Shown piece by piece: positions 20,401 through 33,472 of a DNA stretch of 64,000 nucleotides (within the stretch, counting starts at the first letter, position 1; every line of letters starts with the position of its first letter). A model generated the notes under the pieces. It ran no database searches, was not told where the DNA came from, and saw only the letters and a program-made list of their open reading frames with translations. Both the position numbers and the translations under genes were made by a program. Origin of the DNA: Labyrinthula sp. Ha (Eukaryota; Sar; Bigyra; Labyrinthulida; Labyrinthulaceae); assembly GCA_015227615.1 (NCBI GenBank), contig JAALGZ010000012.1, positions 62,001 to 126,000 on the forward strand, written 5' to 3'.

Positions 20401-23400
20401 AAGAATTTTCACGTCCTGCCTTGTTGTTGACAGCCTTTTTACATGGTTGCAGGCTCTTAAGATCTTATTATATGTTTTAAGGAGACTGAATGAGTAAAAT
20501 TTAAAAAGTTAATGATTTATGGCATCATTTGGCCAAATACTTGCATAGTAGTGATAATATTGTCGAAAAAAAAGTAATTAATAGTGTCATTAGTCAGCTA
20601 ATAGGAGTTGGGGCTAGTTGTGACAAGGTTTCAATTTCAGACTTCTTACATAGGAAAGTTCTTTCTTATCAAGTTCAGAATAACGTCTTGAAAATAGTAG
20701 CCTGAATTCTTATCAAACAAACTGAGTCAACCGATTGTCTATCTTAACGTGACTCTAGAAACTTTGACTAGAATAACCTTTTAAGGAGTAGACTATTAAG
20801 GTAAATAATGCCGAGAACTAGAATAAAAGTAAACTATATTTATCCAAGTTCAATGATGCATAGCGCCAAGAGCTAGACCAGGATCAGCTGCGGTCAAATG
20901 AAACCGTAGAGAAGAATATGTGGCGCAGATATGTGTTGAGCATACCACCATTCTTCTAGCAACACCTTAAAAGAGCCGTTAAACTTTAATAGAAATTTCC
21001 CTGTGACATCTGTATCCAAGTTTCAACAGCAAACAGTTAAAGAAAAGTTTTGCTAGCACACGATACTTTGAAATGTGCATAAATGGACACTTTTGTTGCA
21101 GGAAAAATTACAACGGCATTAGAATTTCTGTTATTCTTCACGAGGAGACTATTTTCCAGGGAAATGACACCCCAAGTCTTTTGGGTTATATTTGTTATTA
21201 TTCTTAAATAACAACTAGACAATAATTTTCTCGGAACATCGTTTCGCACCCAGCTCTGGTCCGGTATTGTTCGCAACGAGAGTCGGTGTTGAGACCTTAG
21301 TGTGTGTTTATGTTAACCTGGATCATTTGTATCGCTTGTCTCATAGTTTAGAGGAACTGAGGTGTACTTCTTAGTGTTTTATTAACATTTTGGGAATTCC
21401 AATGTAGTACTACAACTCATATTATCCCTTGTAGATTATAGAGACTCATGGCACAAGGAACATCTTACTATGAACCACATTGCTTCACCCGTTACTTCTG
21501 AGATGTGACTAGAAGCTAGCATGCTGCAACGATCTCATTAGCGATACCCTTACCTGGAAGTCACACTACTGAGCACAAACAGATGACCCACTTTGAATCC
21601 ACCTCAAGAAAAACATTATTTGATTTAGACACGCATAATACGAGGTGATGTCAAGATATTAAACAAGTAACGGATGCCATGGTTAATTTAGGTTGATCCA
21701 GGTTAATTCATCTGCAATTAAGAATATAATGGGGTTTGCCACTGAATCTAAGTGAACCTACCATATTTTAGATGTAGTTTGTTATAATAACTCGAAACAT
21801 TACCTAGCTGTCTAATAATATTACCTTTTTGACCTTGTCCTTGTTAATTTAGGAGTGAGTTTTTAATTGTACCAGTACGTAGTTTGTAAGAAGACATGAA
21901 TATTTTGTGCAATAAGAACAAAAATCCGGTTTTGTATTCCAATTGTTTTATCATATCATCATTCTGGTGTTAGAGATAATGTGAACAATTTAGTTTTATT
22001 TGGAACCAAAGCCAAAACCCGATCTCACTTAACTAACCTATGTACTGTTACACCTCAATGAGTTGGCTACATCTTCAGATAGCAACTTGCAACAAGGTAA
22101 TGAAATAAACCATCATCTATTGCCTACTCTACATTTGTCATGATAGTATGTCCTAGATAACTTGGATGTAACTAAGCCCTTGAGCATTTTTCTCAGTAAA
22201 GTGTGTGTCATGTTATGCAGTTATTTTTTCCCCATGAAGTAGAAGCTTCCAATTTGTAGTAACACTTTGACATACTAGTACCAACTTCGACCGGTCACAT
22301 GCACATCCCGCAGTGTGTTTGCAATATTCAGTTAACAGTTAGATTAATTACACTGGTTAAATAGTTCACTATGGTTGAACCCCAAGAAACACCCAGTTTT
22401 CTTTCACGCTTGTATGTTACACGGCTGGAAGCTCTGCAACACCAGATAGCAAATATCCCTTAAACATAAATGATCTAGATAACCTTTGCATCTAAAAATT
22501 TCAATTTATTGTAACCCAATGAAATCTTCATCTTTTTTCGTCATTTTGTTACTAAATACTTAGAATTTAACTTAAATAATAGATCTACAAAGCTTAAAAG
22601 CATGTCATTACCAGCAAACAGTCGTTAAACATATGCATCGAGCTCTAGCTAGTATTATGCAGGTGTGGTTTTATGGTAAGATACTACTTAACTCTTAAAT
22701 ATGTCACATAAGCATATCAAGTTTACGTCAAATCTTCTCATTTCCATCTTTCGAGATAACTAGCGAATAATTTTTATTGGAATAGTTACATAAATATTTC
22801 AACGCAAAATGTATAAAATATACGAAAGATGGTTTCTATAATATGATGGAAGCAGAATTCTTACTCTCAAATCAACTACCTTCTTCAATTATTGTGAAGA
22901 CCATGGCTACTCATCAAATTGAACTAAATCGCAACTGTTCGATAGAGAAAAGAAATGGGGCTCTAGACCAAATGAGGGCGGAAAATTAGGTATTCGATAA
23001 AAAATGTTCATTGCTCATACTATTGTAGTGCATGTTTCAATTCTTCAGAGAGCTCGGATACTTTGATGTAAATTGTCAGAAAATAAGTAAAAAAGACATT
23101 TTTCATTAACCCGTGCATTGAGGTAGATACAAAATCATTGGTACTACCAAGTCAAAGGAATAAGAGTTTGCTCCCAGTGATCAAAAGTTTTAATGAATTA
23201 ACTGCAGTTTCTATTGTGATCCAACACATGTGTTTAAATCCTGCTTAATCAACAATATGTTGATATAATAATTCTCACAGAAAGAAGGGCCAGTACTTTG
23301 GAACAATTTCTTCCAACTTCATTCAACACATTTCTGGAGTGTGTGCGATTGAATGATGATGATTCTAATTTCTGATACTATTTGGAGTTTTAGTGTTCAT

Positions 23401-26400
23401 TGCTGCTTAGTTATATTGATTGGATTCTTTTGAATGTTACATGAAAAGTAATGTTTAATTAAAATTAACCTAGGAAATAAAATGTGTACGAATTATGTAT
23501 CCCTATGTCTCGAAAGTATTTTAAAAAATTGGAATTACATTTGTATGATGTGCTAAAAAACATAATCTAATCATTACACTAAATACATCCCTTGGAAGGT
23601 ACAAGACTACATTTATTTAATATATGAATTGTACAGTCTTTGAATATTTTAAAAGTGAGAATTATCTACAATTTATTCCCTTCTTGCTCACAAAAATTAA
23701 CGTTACCAGTAGCTGCTAGCTTAATTATTAAACCCCAGACTCCACAATAAAAAAATGGTTGAACTTGGTTTTTAATATCTCATGGACTGATCATGACTTA
23801 AAGTAGCCGTTAGAGGAATTAAATTGAAATATTAAAGTAGGTGCAGATGTCAAAACCAAATGTAGGAAAGGGGTAAAACCTTTTAACTATGTTAATATTT
23901 AAAAATCGAAACTTATACAAAAATATCTAAGTTTTTGAAGCAGTGTATTAAATAGAACTTGGCATTATTCCGATAATATTCTACCTTGTAAAATTTGAGC
24001 TATTCCCAACTACTTCTTTAAGCACCGCTAAATCTAATAAAGAATATCAAACTCAATACGCGCGACGCGTATAGTTTACTATACATGGTACAAGTTTCAA
24101 GCAATGACTAATTCGGCTGTAGCAACACTTGCATCATATGACTGAGCAGAAAAAGCAGCTTATCAAATTAAAATGATGCCTGTAACTGGGTTACATAATC
24201 CCCAAGGGACCAGAATACTTGCAAATTGTATACAATGGCAGACAAAACTGCTTGACTATATTGCAGCAAACTCCGATTAAACTGAAATAGGCGATTTTAT
24301 TTGGAGAAATATGTTGTTACTCGTAAGAAATTTAAAAGAAGATAATTGGAACTAGATAAAACAATTTGATACCACTTGGTTTGGTTGTCTTGCTCAATAG
24401 AAATTGTCGGAATATAATTCTCCCAAATTTAACTTATTGCTATTATCGTTCATATATCCTTAGAGGATGATGAAACTAATGGTAAGACTACAAATATAGT
24501 CACTGCGATAACTTGTGGGAGGGGGCACAAACCTTTTAACCATCTGATATTTACTGGAGAATTGTATCTCGATTTCACCATTTCCTCAATTTTACCCTTA
24601 ATTCCGTGGAATAGAGAATAAAAGCCAAGACTAACCATCTACTCACAAATAAACTTAGTTGTGATACTGCTCATATATGCAACAGCTCTAATAAAGAACA
24701 AATAACCACGCTGGGATTTCAATGGGCAGAAATATTTGCCACAGCCAAGTCGCATTTTTCTCAAAGTAATGTCAACTTGAACCCTCTGGAATAGATTTAC
24801 TAATGAAGGTTATGTACCTGTAATACATGTTCCCCTGCACAGGTTCAATGCCTTAAAGAGTTACTTAATCGAGGAAATTATGTTCATTTTATTACTAAAT
24901 TTGAAGTTATCGATAACTTTGGCAATAATATAATTTTGATTATCCCCCTATCCAACAACCCTGTGATCTTTGTGTATATTTCTGAATTTGTGGAGTAACT
25001 TGACGCTGATTGGCGAAAAATATTTAGGCTATCCCCAAGTATGTAGAAGACAACCTTCACCAAATAATGGCAGGTCCCATAATTTACAGTAAACTTATCC
25101 CAAACAAGTAGAAAAACTTCTACAAACATATAATTATAAGAGACTAGCCAAACTGTTAACGATAAAAAAATATGTACTCGAGGAGTGTAATACCAGTAAA
25201 GAAGATATTCATGTCCAATGAAGTCAAGGTCATGGTAAAGGAAAAGCCAAGAAATAAGTTGATAGTTACAATGCACAGATCCATAAAAGAAAAGAAAGTT
25301 CCAATCTTTTCAATATTTCTCCCACTTTTAAATATAAATGACTAGGTTATCACCTTGAAATAGCAACTGAAAAGATCATGCAAAGTGTGAAACTACAGGG
25401 ACCCTCAAAACAATATGCTGCAGCTTGAGCTCAGAAACTATACAATAAGTCAAAATATCACGTCAAAACTGTTCAACTAATTAGAAACCACTAATAAATC
25501 GCTTGTGATGTCAACAGAGAAAACGCTGTAATCCATCTTTATCATCAATATAACTAACCTGGAGCATAAGATGCAAGTTACTACTGGCCTACAAGCGCAG
25601 CATAATAACAGTCACAACGCTAAGATACAATTCTTTAGAGCTATTTTATCGAAACCTAACCAAAGTCTGCATCAATATCCTCTAAATTCTTTTCTAAATC
25701 ACATCTATCATATACCCGTCTATTTTGTCGATTTAAACAGATAACTCTTATCTCCTCAAAACCAAGTCTTAATGTGAGCCTAAGCTCTAAGAGCTCATAG
25801 TTCCTAGGGTGTATTCCTTTAGTAGTATTCAATATTATCTCTTCACTTACATATATTCTTTGGCGTGATTCACCAGCCGGTCACCTCAATTTCAATATTG
25901 TAAAATGCTATAATTTTCCATTTGATTACAAATTGATACAGTCTTGATTTTATTTCGGAAAGTTTTCAAATTATATGTAACATTATATCAATCTGAACTA
26001 GCGAACCAACAAGAACCTAGAATATTGACAAGAGAACAATTAGTTTCTAGAGAATAGCTAAGCTAGATACAGGAAGGTATCTACAAGGTACACAAGAGTA
26101 GCAAAACCCAAAGAACCTGTAACTGGTGTTATGGAACTAAGTATAAACCTAAAAATAGGATAACTAAATTAGCATAGTACGGCTTAAGCAAGCTTCGAGC
26201 CTCAGGGTCTATATCAATTAACTCCTAACGAAATCATCAACACTTTTCTCAAGAGATCCGTTTCATGATTCATGAATTCACATCTTTGGAACACTGTTTA
26301 CACGTAAAGAAATAAAATTTCACTGCAGAACTAAGTCTTAAGCTCTGCCAATCATATGTTATAAAGCCCAAAGCACACTTGATCACATTTTTTTTCTAGA

Positions 26401-27328
26401 GCGTGTATTTGCACCACTTTTTTGGTGTTATCACTACCAGGTTTAAATCTCCTGGCTAATTATAAATCCCAGTTCAAAGCTGCGAGGCTAGATGGGCACG
26501 GTTTAGAAGAATAACCACTTTGATTTACAAAGTCGGAAAATATCTTTGAACTTCTCTAATTTCATTTACTTTGTTCAAGAGTTCTAAGGAATCTGAAGGA
26601 AATGTTGTAAACTTTTCTCAGAAATTTGTCCCTTCGGGACTAACTCTTACAGTCAAGTTAGGTGTATCATAAGTTATGGGTTAGTACAAAAATAAGAGAT
26701 AAAAACTAAGTCCACGTTTCACATTGTGTTCACCTTTTATCCTGTAACACTAACGTGCTATATTAAAAGGAAAATTCCTTTGGGTAACACTTCATTGTTC
26801 TAAAGAAGCTTTAGGTAGCAGGTTTGAAGGTGACCAATCTAGAAAAAAGCAACTTCCTGCTGTAAAGTATTGTATCTAGTTGGCGAGGAACAATCAGTCT
26901 AGTGTTTGCAGGGCGTCTTTTCTCATATTAGTTCTTTATTTTTAGTTTCTGTTTCTCAAAATGATGAAAAGTCTAGAGCAGTGTCATCTGAAATTATCTT
27001 CCCTTTCTATCCTGCTACAATATACAAACTACAAACTTCAGAGCACTTTTTCTTATAGAATCCTATTTTTATTTTTTCAACGTATAAATTCTGTAATACC
27101 AGTTCCAGCTTCTAAATGTATATTGTCAAAAACATACGACTCCAACGATTACACATATTCTAGGCCATATGGCCCAAGTTACCTTATGTATTCCTATCCG
27201 TTGTGAAAGAAAACGCAAGAAACACCCAGAAAACAAAAGAGCCGAGAGTTTACTTAAGCAATATCTACATAGAAACAGCCAAAAGGGCTTAATCAGTAAA
27301 ATCTTTGTATTAACTGGTCCATTCTAAT
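20401..27328. other. AT-rich gene desert
   Basis: No gene is supported across 6.9 kb. Frames are short and broken on both strands. Two patches (about 24.1-24.4 kb on + and 24.9-25.3 kb on -) gave weak retroelement-like impressions that I could not establish. The rest holds nothing I can name. Confidence 0.5.
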
Positions 27329-30160
27329 ATGGAGGGATATGGGGTTGAAGGTGCAGGTGGAAGGCGGGGCAGAAAACGAGTTGGAAGAAGACGTAGGTAT
27401 AGTTCTGAAAGCGAAGGTGAGGATAAACAGGTAACTTCGCAAAAAAGGTTTGAGAGGGTTCAAGCAAATAGAAGCTCGAATAATGGAGTTAGACGTAGAG
27501 TTAAGCAGAGGCACAGGTCAACAAAGAAAGATCCCGAGTTGCACCGAAGAAAGTCAGACCTGCTGCGGGAAGATGACAGCGATGTAGAACTTGATTCTGA
27601 CGGGGATGAGTCCCAGGGTCAAAGAATTGAAAGGTTAATGCAAAAATTTGATGAAAATAAATATAAAGGACGAATGGCTGTTGTTGTGCTTGCAATTGTT
27701 CTCCTTTGGAGTACATCTTTCGCAGTGTGCAGGGCTTTTATTCGACTCATGCTCCAATCTCCCTCATTTGATGAAATTGAAGCGGAGGTTCTTAGTTTGG
27801 AAGATCAAACTAATGATCAATCGGCAGGTTATGTGGACTGTGTTAACCGGGAGTTTGACTTCTGTAATAACACTTACCAAACGGAGAAGGATGAAGAAGT
27901 TGCCAGATTTACCGCTATTTTAACAGAAAATGCTGATCATTTAAATGCATTGAGTGAATTAAAGGCTGAGTGTTCTAATTTGAATGTGCAGATGAATGAA
28001 ATAATTTCATCTTCAAGTGAAGCGCCAGGCAATCATATATTTGATACTGCAGATCCTCAAACATGTAGTGCTAGTGCTGTAAATTTGGCTAGTCAGAGAC
28101 AGGCACAGGCTGCACAAGCTGTTGCTGTAGGAGAAGCTACGGACCAAGCTGCTCAATCCGCATTGGATGACTTCCAAAGGCAAATTGATGAACGAAGAGC
28201 TTATGACGAGGAGTATTTTGGAGAAACATTGCCAAACGCGGTTGATCAACTTGCAGCTGAAGCAGCGGAAAAATTACCAAGTGTAGATGAGTTGAACGCC
28301 ACGCTTTCTGCTATGTTGTTAGAGTATGAAGCATGTTACAGTAATGAAACTGTGTTTGATGCTGAGGGTAATCGAGTTGATTGTCAGTTTACGAAGGTAT
28401 CTGATGCAATAGCTCAGCAGGTAAATGAGCTTACTGAAAGTTTTGAAGAGTATTCTGCGGTGTTTGATGAATACGCCGATACCTATGAACGGATGGAAGA
28501 GCTGGCGACGAACTTTAGAAGGGTGGTAGATAATGCGGATATCGGTGTAGACGTAAATACAGGGGTGTTTGCCTTTGACGATGACCTTGTTAACTTTGAT
28601 GACTTCAAGTCGGACTTTCCCGATTTTAATACAGACCAGTTTAATGAAGAACTTGCTCAAGTATATGCTGAAATGGAAGCTGCAAAAGAAGAAAGGCTTG
28701 CAGATTTAGAAGCCTTGATAGAAGAACTAGAAGAATTAAATGCCAACTTTTCTGCCAATTTAACAGCGGGTTATAATCCTCCCAACTTTACAAATATTAC
28801 ATTCAACACGGACCTTGCGGGGACGTTAGCAGATAATCTTGATTTTGTTCCGGACACAACTGTTGATGAGAGAGTAGAAGAAGCTGTCTCTAATGCAAAA
28901 GAGGGTGCGGCAGATTTGCTATCAGCTACTATAGAAAGAGACTTTTCACTGTACAACTACCCGGAAAGTTATTATACATCGTTCAAGAATGGTCTAGTGC
29001 AGATTAGTGATCTAAGTGTGCTGTTCGACACTATTTACAGAATTATGCAGTCTATTCTTTTGATTAGGAAATACTGGACAATTTCAGGTATCAATACTCC
29101 ACCAGCAAATATGCAAGCAGATGATGCAAGTGTTTTTAAGCCAAAGGATACTCAGCTTCAGGCAGCGGTGAAAATAATCACCAATCCACTGGTCATTCTA
29201 TTTCTTATGGTGTTATCTTTAGTTGCAATTATTTCTCTGATTTATATTGCTTATAATCCATTGTATTCTGCATATGTAGAAGGCTGTTTGGAACACACTT
29301 TTGAAGAGATCCCAGAAGAAGCAGAAGGAACTATGATTTTTAGGAACGCGTATAGTATCAGCTTGAACCTGGCATCTCGTGATGGAAATGCTCTGATTGT
29401 AACCAATGTGGATCAACTTAATGCAGAAAGACAGTTGGCATGCACTGATTTTTTTTCGTCTTCTCTAGAGCAAAGAGATGACCAGAATTCTACGTACTTG
29501 AATCTAGTAGATGATGTTGAAAAGCTTGGAGCTATTTTTGGCCCATATGATGAATGTGTAGATTGGGATGAGTTTGATGCAGATGGAGGCACGGAAGTTG
29601 CAGATATTATGGCACAAAGCGTGACATTGGGTTGCAATGACGCAGATGCTATTTTGTCTGATGAAAGGTTTACTGTGCAGCTCTCTGATGATGTCGCATT
29701 ATACCAGTGTCAGGACATTCCTGAGTGTGTAATAGATTGCACAGGGGTTGATTTAGTTACAATGCAGAAGACCAGTTTTGACGCCTCCTGTACTGCTGAG
29801 TGGGGTCTACACTCGTACTTTTTGATTGGGCTTTTGTCTTTTTTTATGTACTTGTGCCTAAATATTAGTAGGTTTTATGTTATGAGGGGAGTAATCGCTG
29901 CTTTTTGGCAAAGTATTAGTTTAGATCTATTTAGCTATCAAGGAAGTTGTAGGGAGAATGGTTCAATCGTGTTGCCTGCAGAAATAACAACTGGGGAGGC
30001 TCGTTTTAGAGACATGCTTGAGGAAAGGTTGCAGCATGCTTTGAAGAGGTTCCAGTTATCTGGATGGTTTGAGATCGTTTTAGCTATCTCTATGAATCTG
30101 CCATGGATCGTGTTTCTTGCAATTGTAGCACCTAACTTGCGTTACGAGAGCCAGGATTAA
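27329..30160 (+). CDS. large four-pass membrane protein, paralogue B of an unrecognised family
   Basis: A 943-aa full-length paralogue of the protein at 11720-14512, with the same order of parts: basic then acidic N-terminal tail (about 110 aa), TM1 (about 113-136), long helical domain, TM2, Cys-bearing domain, TM3 and TM4. Blocks shared almost without change include RRAYDE-YFGETLPNAV, FVPDTT-DERV, ISGINTPPA, ITNPLVILF, YIAYNPLYSAYVEGC, SFDASCTAEWGLHSYFLIG and SISLD-FSYQGSC. The N-terminal tails and the central helical stretches have diverged most. The central part is markedly acidic (Asp/Glu-rich), with many sequons. Conservation is strongest in and next to TM2-TM4, so that portion is probably the functional core. 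The gene stands alone in a repeat-rich stretch. I do not assign a function. Confidence 0.88.
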   Translation: MEGYGVEGAGGRRGRKRVGRRRRYSSESEGEDKQVTSQKRFERVQANRSSNNGVRRRVKQRHRSTKKDPELHRRKSDLLREDDSDVELDSDGDESQGQRIERLMQKFDENKYKGRMAVVVLAIVLLWSTSFAVCRAFIRLMLQSPSFDEIEAEVLSLEDQTNDQSAGYVDCVNREFDFCNNTYQTEKDEEVARFTAILTENADHLNALSELKAECSNLNVQMNEIISSSSEAPGNHIFDTADPQTCSASAVNLASQRQAQAAQAVAVGEATDQAAQSALDDFQRQIDERRAYDEEYFGETLPNAVDQLAAEAAEKLPSVDELNATLSAMLLEYEACYSNETVFDAEGNRVDCQFTKVSDAIAQQVNELTESFEEYSAVFDEYADTYERMEELATNFRRVVDNADIGVDVNTGVFAFDDDLVNFDDFKSDFPDFNTDQFNEELAQVYAEMEAAKEERLADLEALIEELEELNANFSANLTAGYNPPNFTNITFNTDLAGTLADNLDFVPDTTVDERVEEAVSNAKEGAADLLSATIERDFSLYNYPESYYTSFKNGLVQISDLSVLFDTIYRIMQSILLIRKYWTISGINTPPANMQADDASVFKPKDTQLQAAVKIITNPLVILFLMVLSLVAIISLIYIAYNPLYSAYVEGCLEHTFEEIPEEAEGTMIFRNAYSISLNLASRDGNALIVTNVDQLNAERQLACTDFFSSSLEQRDDQNSTYLNLVDDVEKLGAIFGPYDECVDWDEFDADGGTEVADIMAQSVTLGCNDADAILSDERFTVQLSDDVALYQCQDIPECVIDCTGVDLVTMQKTSFDASCTAEWGLHSYFLIGLLSFFMYLCLNISRFYVMRGVIAAFWQSISLDLFSYQGSCRENGSIVLPAEITTGEARFRDMLEERLQHALKRFQLSGWFEIVLAISMNLPWIVFLAIVAPNLRYESQD

Positions 30161-33100
30161 GTAGGGTTCTACAATAGTTTTAGCGGGGTTAATTTAATTG
30201 AATTAATGTTTAATGTGATTAGATCATCAATATTTTACTATTACTTTGGGTAAACGTTTTTCATTGAGGTAGGAAGGACATTGAATGCCCAAAAAATACC
30301 CTTAGACAGCTTAACCAACTGGCACCTAATTTACTGACCCAAGAAGGGGAAACAAGATCAAAGCATAGAAAACAGAAAGTATTGCAAGGAGTTTCTCATA
30401 TTTGAAATAGTTTTGCAGGAGTTAACGGGAACATTATCTCTAGCTATTATTCAGATAGTTAGGTAGCTTTTATATCTTTCTTGCGTTGGCATTGATGAAC
30501 TTGGTTTCTCAAAAAAATATAGAATAGTCCAATGAGACCTCACTGCCGACACAAAAAAAAACTTACAGCTAGAGAATCAATACAGCTTAGAACCTGAGCA
30601 GAAACATAGAATAGATGGATAGTTAAATAAGTATCAATGGCATTCATAAGAGAAATAAAATTCAAAAAAGTAACAGAATTAATATGGTCATGGAGCCATC
30701 CACCCTAAGAACATAACTTTAAGTCCTTAAACTTTGAGCGGGTACAGAATACTTGGAACAAAAGACGTTACGAAATTTGAATATTAGGTCCAAAGAAGGA
30801 ACCAAATTAATTATATTATCTTTTAAAATCAGCAGACTTCAACTGATGGGTATCATAGATTGTGTAGACAGTAGTCGGAAAAAACTAGTCTGCTGAGAAC
30901 GAGAGTACGGGACAGTGGGAAAGTAAATCTAAAGTGGTTTATGCAAAGAATAACAATTCCCGTTTGCAGTAAACTGTTACCTCCACGAACAAGGCCGAAA
31001 GGTTTTTCTTATCTGAAGCAGAAACAACGAACGATCGTGTCAAAATTAGAGCTGCGTGGCTAAGTAAAATTTAAAGCAAAACAACATGATATACAGCGTC
31101 TATAGGCCTTCCCAATACCACAGTTTCCTCCAACTACTCTTCAGGGGTGTTAACACTTGAAATGAGCAAACACTGTATGAGGAGAAATTGTCAAAAACCC
31201 CGGCTAGAAATATCAAGCTTAAGTTCTGGTATTCTTTTCGTGAGAAATATTGGCATCACTAAATAAAGCTCCTTACTTATGTAACTCCGGATAGTAGAAA
31301 TAGTTGGAACATGATAGCTTTGGACATTCCGATCCAAATCTTACGAATTCTACAAAATCTACTTAATGTTGTTTTTTAAAGCATCTTACCACGAAAAAAC
31401 CTTAAAAGCTATTAAGGTTTGTACTGCAATATAGATTGTGCAAATATTCATCTACTACCCCTATACATATAGAATTTTAGAACGTAACTGAGTACAAGCC
31501 ATAAACTATATGTGAGAGGGGCTAAATAATAAATAATAGTAACTAATTAATAGGCTCTGTAAGACACGTGTTATTTCATTAAACATTTGTTATTCTTATG
31601 CTTGTTTCCCTGTACTACTCTTGTCCGTTTCTCATTGATGTCTTGACATTCTCCATGAGTTATGATAGATTAAAGGGAAGAGGCTTATTTCTAAAGGTGG
31701 TATCTAGGTAATGCCTAAAACATTGCTACATTCTGTAATTTCAAGTATTGAAAACGACGTGATTTATTTGAGTAATTCTGAAAATGTGTTTGTATCTGAG
31801 TTATGCCATATCACAAACCGAAAGAAATGAAATGAAAAATTCTGCAATTCCCACGTGATCCAGAATGCGAGGTTGTGATTTCCACAATATTATCCAGTTG
31901 TTAAATTTCTAGTTACTGAACATAATTAAGTCATATTTCAAGTGTGAGAGAGATATACCAAGAATTGACGGACTTGAGATTCATAAACCTTTAAATTCAA
32001 GTAGAATCCAAAAGTTGGGTACCAGTCAAAGGCATTTGGGGTTTATGAGCGACCGTGTTTAACTTTGCTGTGTTCAAATTGGATGGTCGCGAGGCTTAGA
32101 GCGTGGTTACAGAGGATTTAGTTCTATATTGACCCTTCTCGGATTTCTGGGTACTCGTTTCTTGGTATGATTAAAATTTTACCTTTTAATTCGTAGAATA
32201 GCTGCGAGAGTAAGGAGTTAAAGGCAAAAATCTTCTGCCAATTCTACGTCTTGTTGAGCTTTCTCTTTGATGCAGTTCATCATTTACTCTCACTAGATTC
32301 CCTATATAATTTAGAAGGTTTAGATGGATGCTTCCTCTGTGCCTTCTAGCTGCATGGCCCAATGCACCCAAACATATTCTATTGGTAGTTTGTGGGTAGT
32401 GACAGGGCTTATTTCGGGCTATCGAAACGTTAATATTTGCATGAGGGGCCTTTTCGGAGTCCCGCGATGAGAAGGGAAAAGTGGATGGGTGGGTTCCAAT
32501 TTAATAGGAGGTGTCCTAGCAAGCGGGTGAGGATGGTGTTTTGTGATTAGGGATCAAATTTTATTCATTGTTCATTTATAAATAGACATTTTGTCCATGT
32601 TTTTCTCATTGTTTGATTTTGATACTTCCTCAATCATTTTGATCGATTACTGAAAATCAATTGATTATCAAAGCAAAATCTAAATCATTTGATAATAATG
32701 AAAATCTTAATTCTTTTATTGGTAATCAGAATCAAAATGAGTACCAAACAATTATTGATAATTTGCAACAAATTTGATGCCCAGTTGTAGTTCAGGTTCG
32801 TCGCTACGTAGTAAAGATATCCCACCACTTGATCTTTCAAATCTCCAGCAATTAATATGTACCTTCTGTAGTTTTCTTCCTCACAGAGTACCCTGCTATC
32901 GTAAATAAACTCTTGTAAGCAACAGTTTAAAGTCTAGAGTCCAGTGTGTAGCAGTTATAAAGCATAATTTGCCGTTTCCCTTTAATTATATCATTAACCC
33001 CAGGGTACCGCCACTCTTGACTCCAGTAAAAGAAACTTTTCTAGAAACCTATTCTGTCAGGGATGTTGCTACATCTGTGGATGATGTTGGTAATTTTGAC

Positions 33101-33299
33101 AAGAATCACTTTCCACTCTCTCGGATAACGCTCGCCCTTTATTCTATTTTGTTGTAATCTATACAACTGGGCTCTTAAAAAAGCAGAATTTCCGCTTTTA
33201 AAGAACTGGCCATACCGTTGGCGTAGTTCAAGTTCTACGAGAGTAGGTCGCCTATGTCGACGGTATTTAGTTTGATTTACCGAAAATAACGACCCCACA
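30161..33299. other. gene-poor stretch upstream of the LINE
   Basis: No gene is supported. About 32.0-32.6 kb is somewhat richer in G+C than its surroundings and contains an inverted GCGACC...GGTCGC pair (near 32049 and 32086). It may be the 5' part of the LINE or a separate decayed element. Minus-strand frames at 32186-32371 and 33041-33298 are Arg-rich but unrecognised. Confidence 0.4.
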
Positions 33300-33472
33300 T
33301 CCCAGCACTTCTCCCGAGAGAAAAATTAGACGGTTGTACATTAAGTCAGTCATTTGCCTTTGATTCTCTACCAGAAACCATTAACACTCATGTAAAATTT
33401 TTGGGAAACGGAAAATTTGGAAACAAAGAAACCGTTATGAGTACCGACAACACTCAGGCAGTCGAAAAATAG

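Noticed and set aside
24080-24400. Plus-strand patch 'IGDFIW' recalling the end of a retroelement integrase
   Set aside because: Single weak resemblance in broken sequence, and orientation conflicts with the nearby minus-strand patch.
24884-25276. Minus-strand frame with a 'LLDRGIIK' patch recalling Ty3/gypsy reverse transcriptase
   Set aside because: One short patch with no other pol motif in order, so too weak to name an element.
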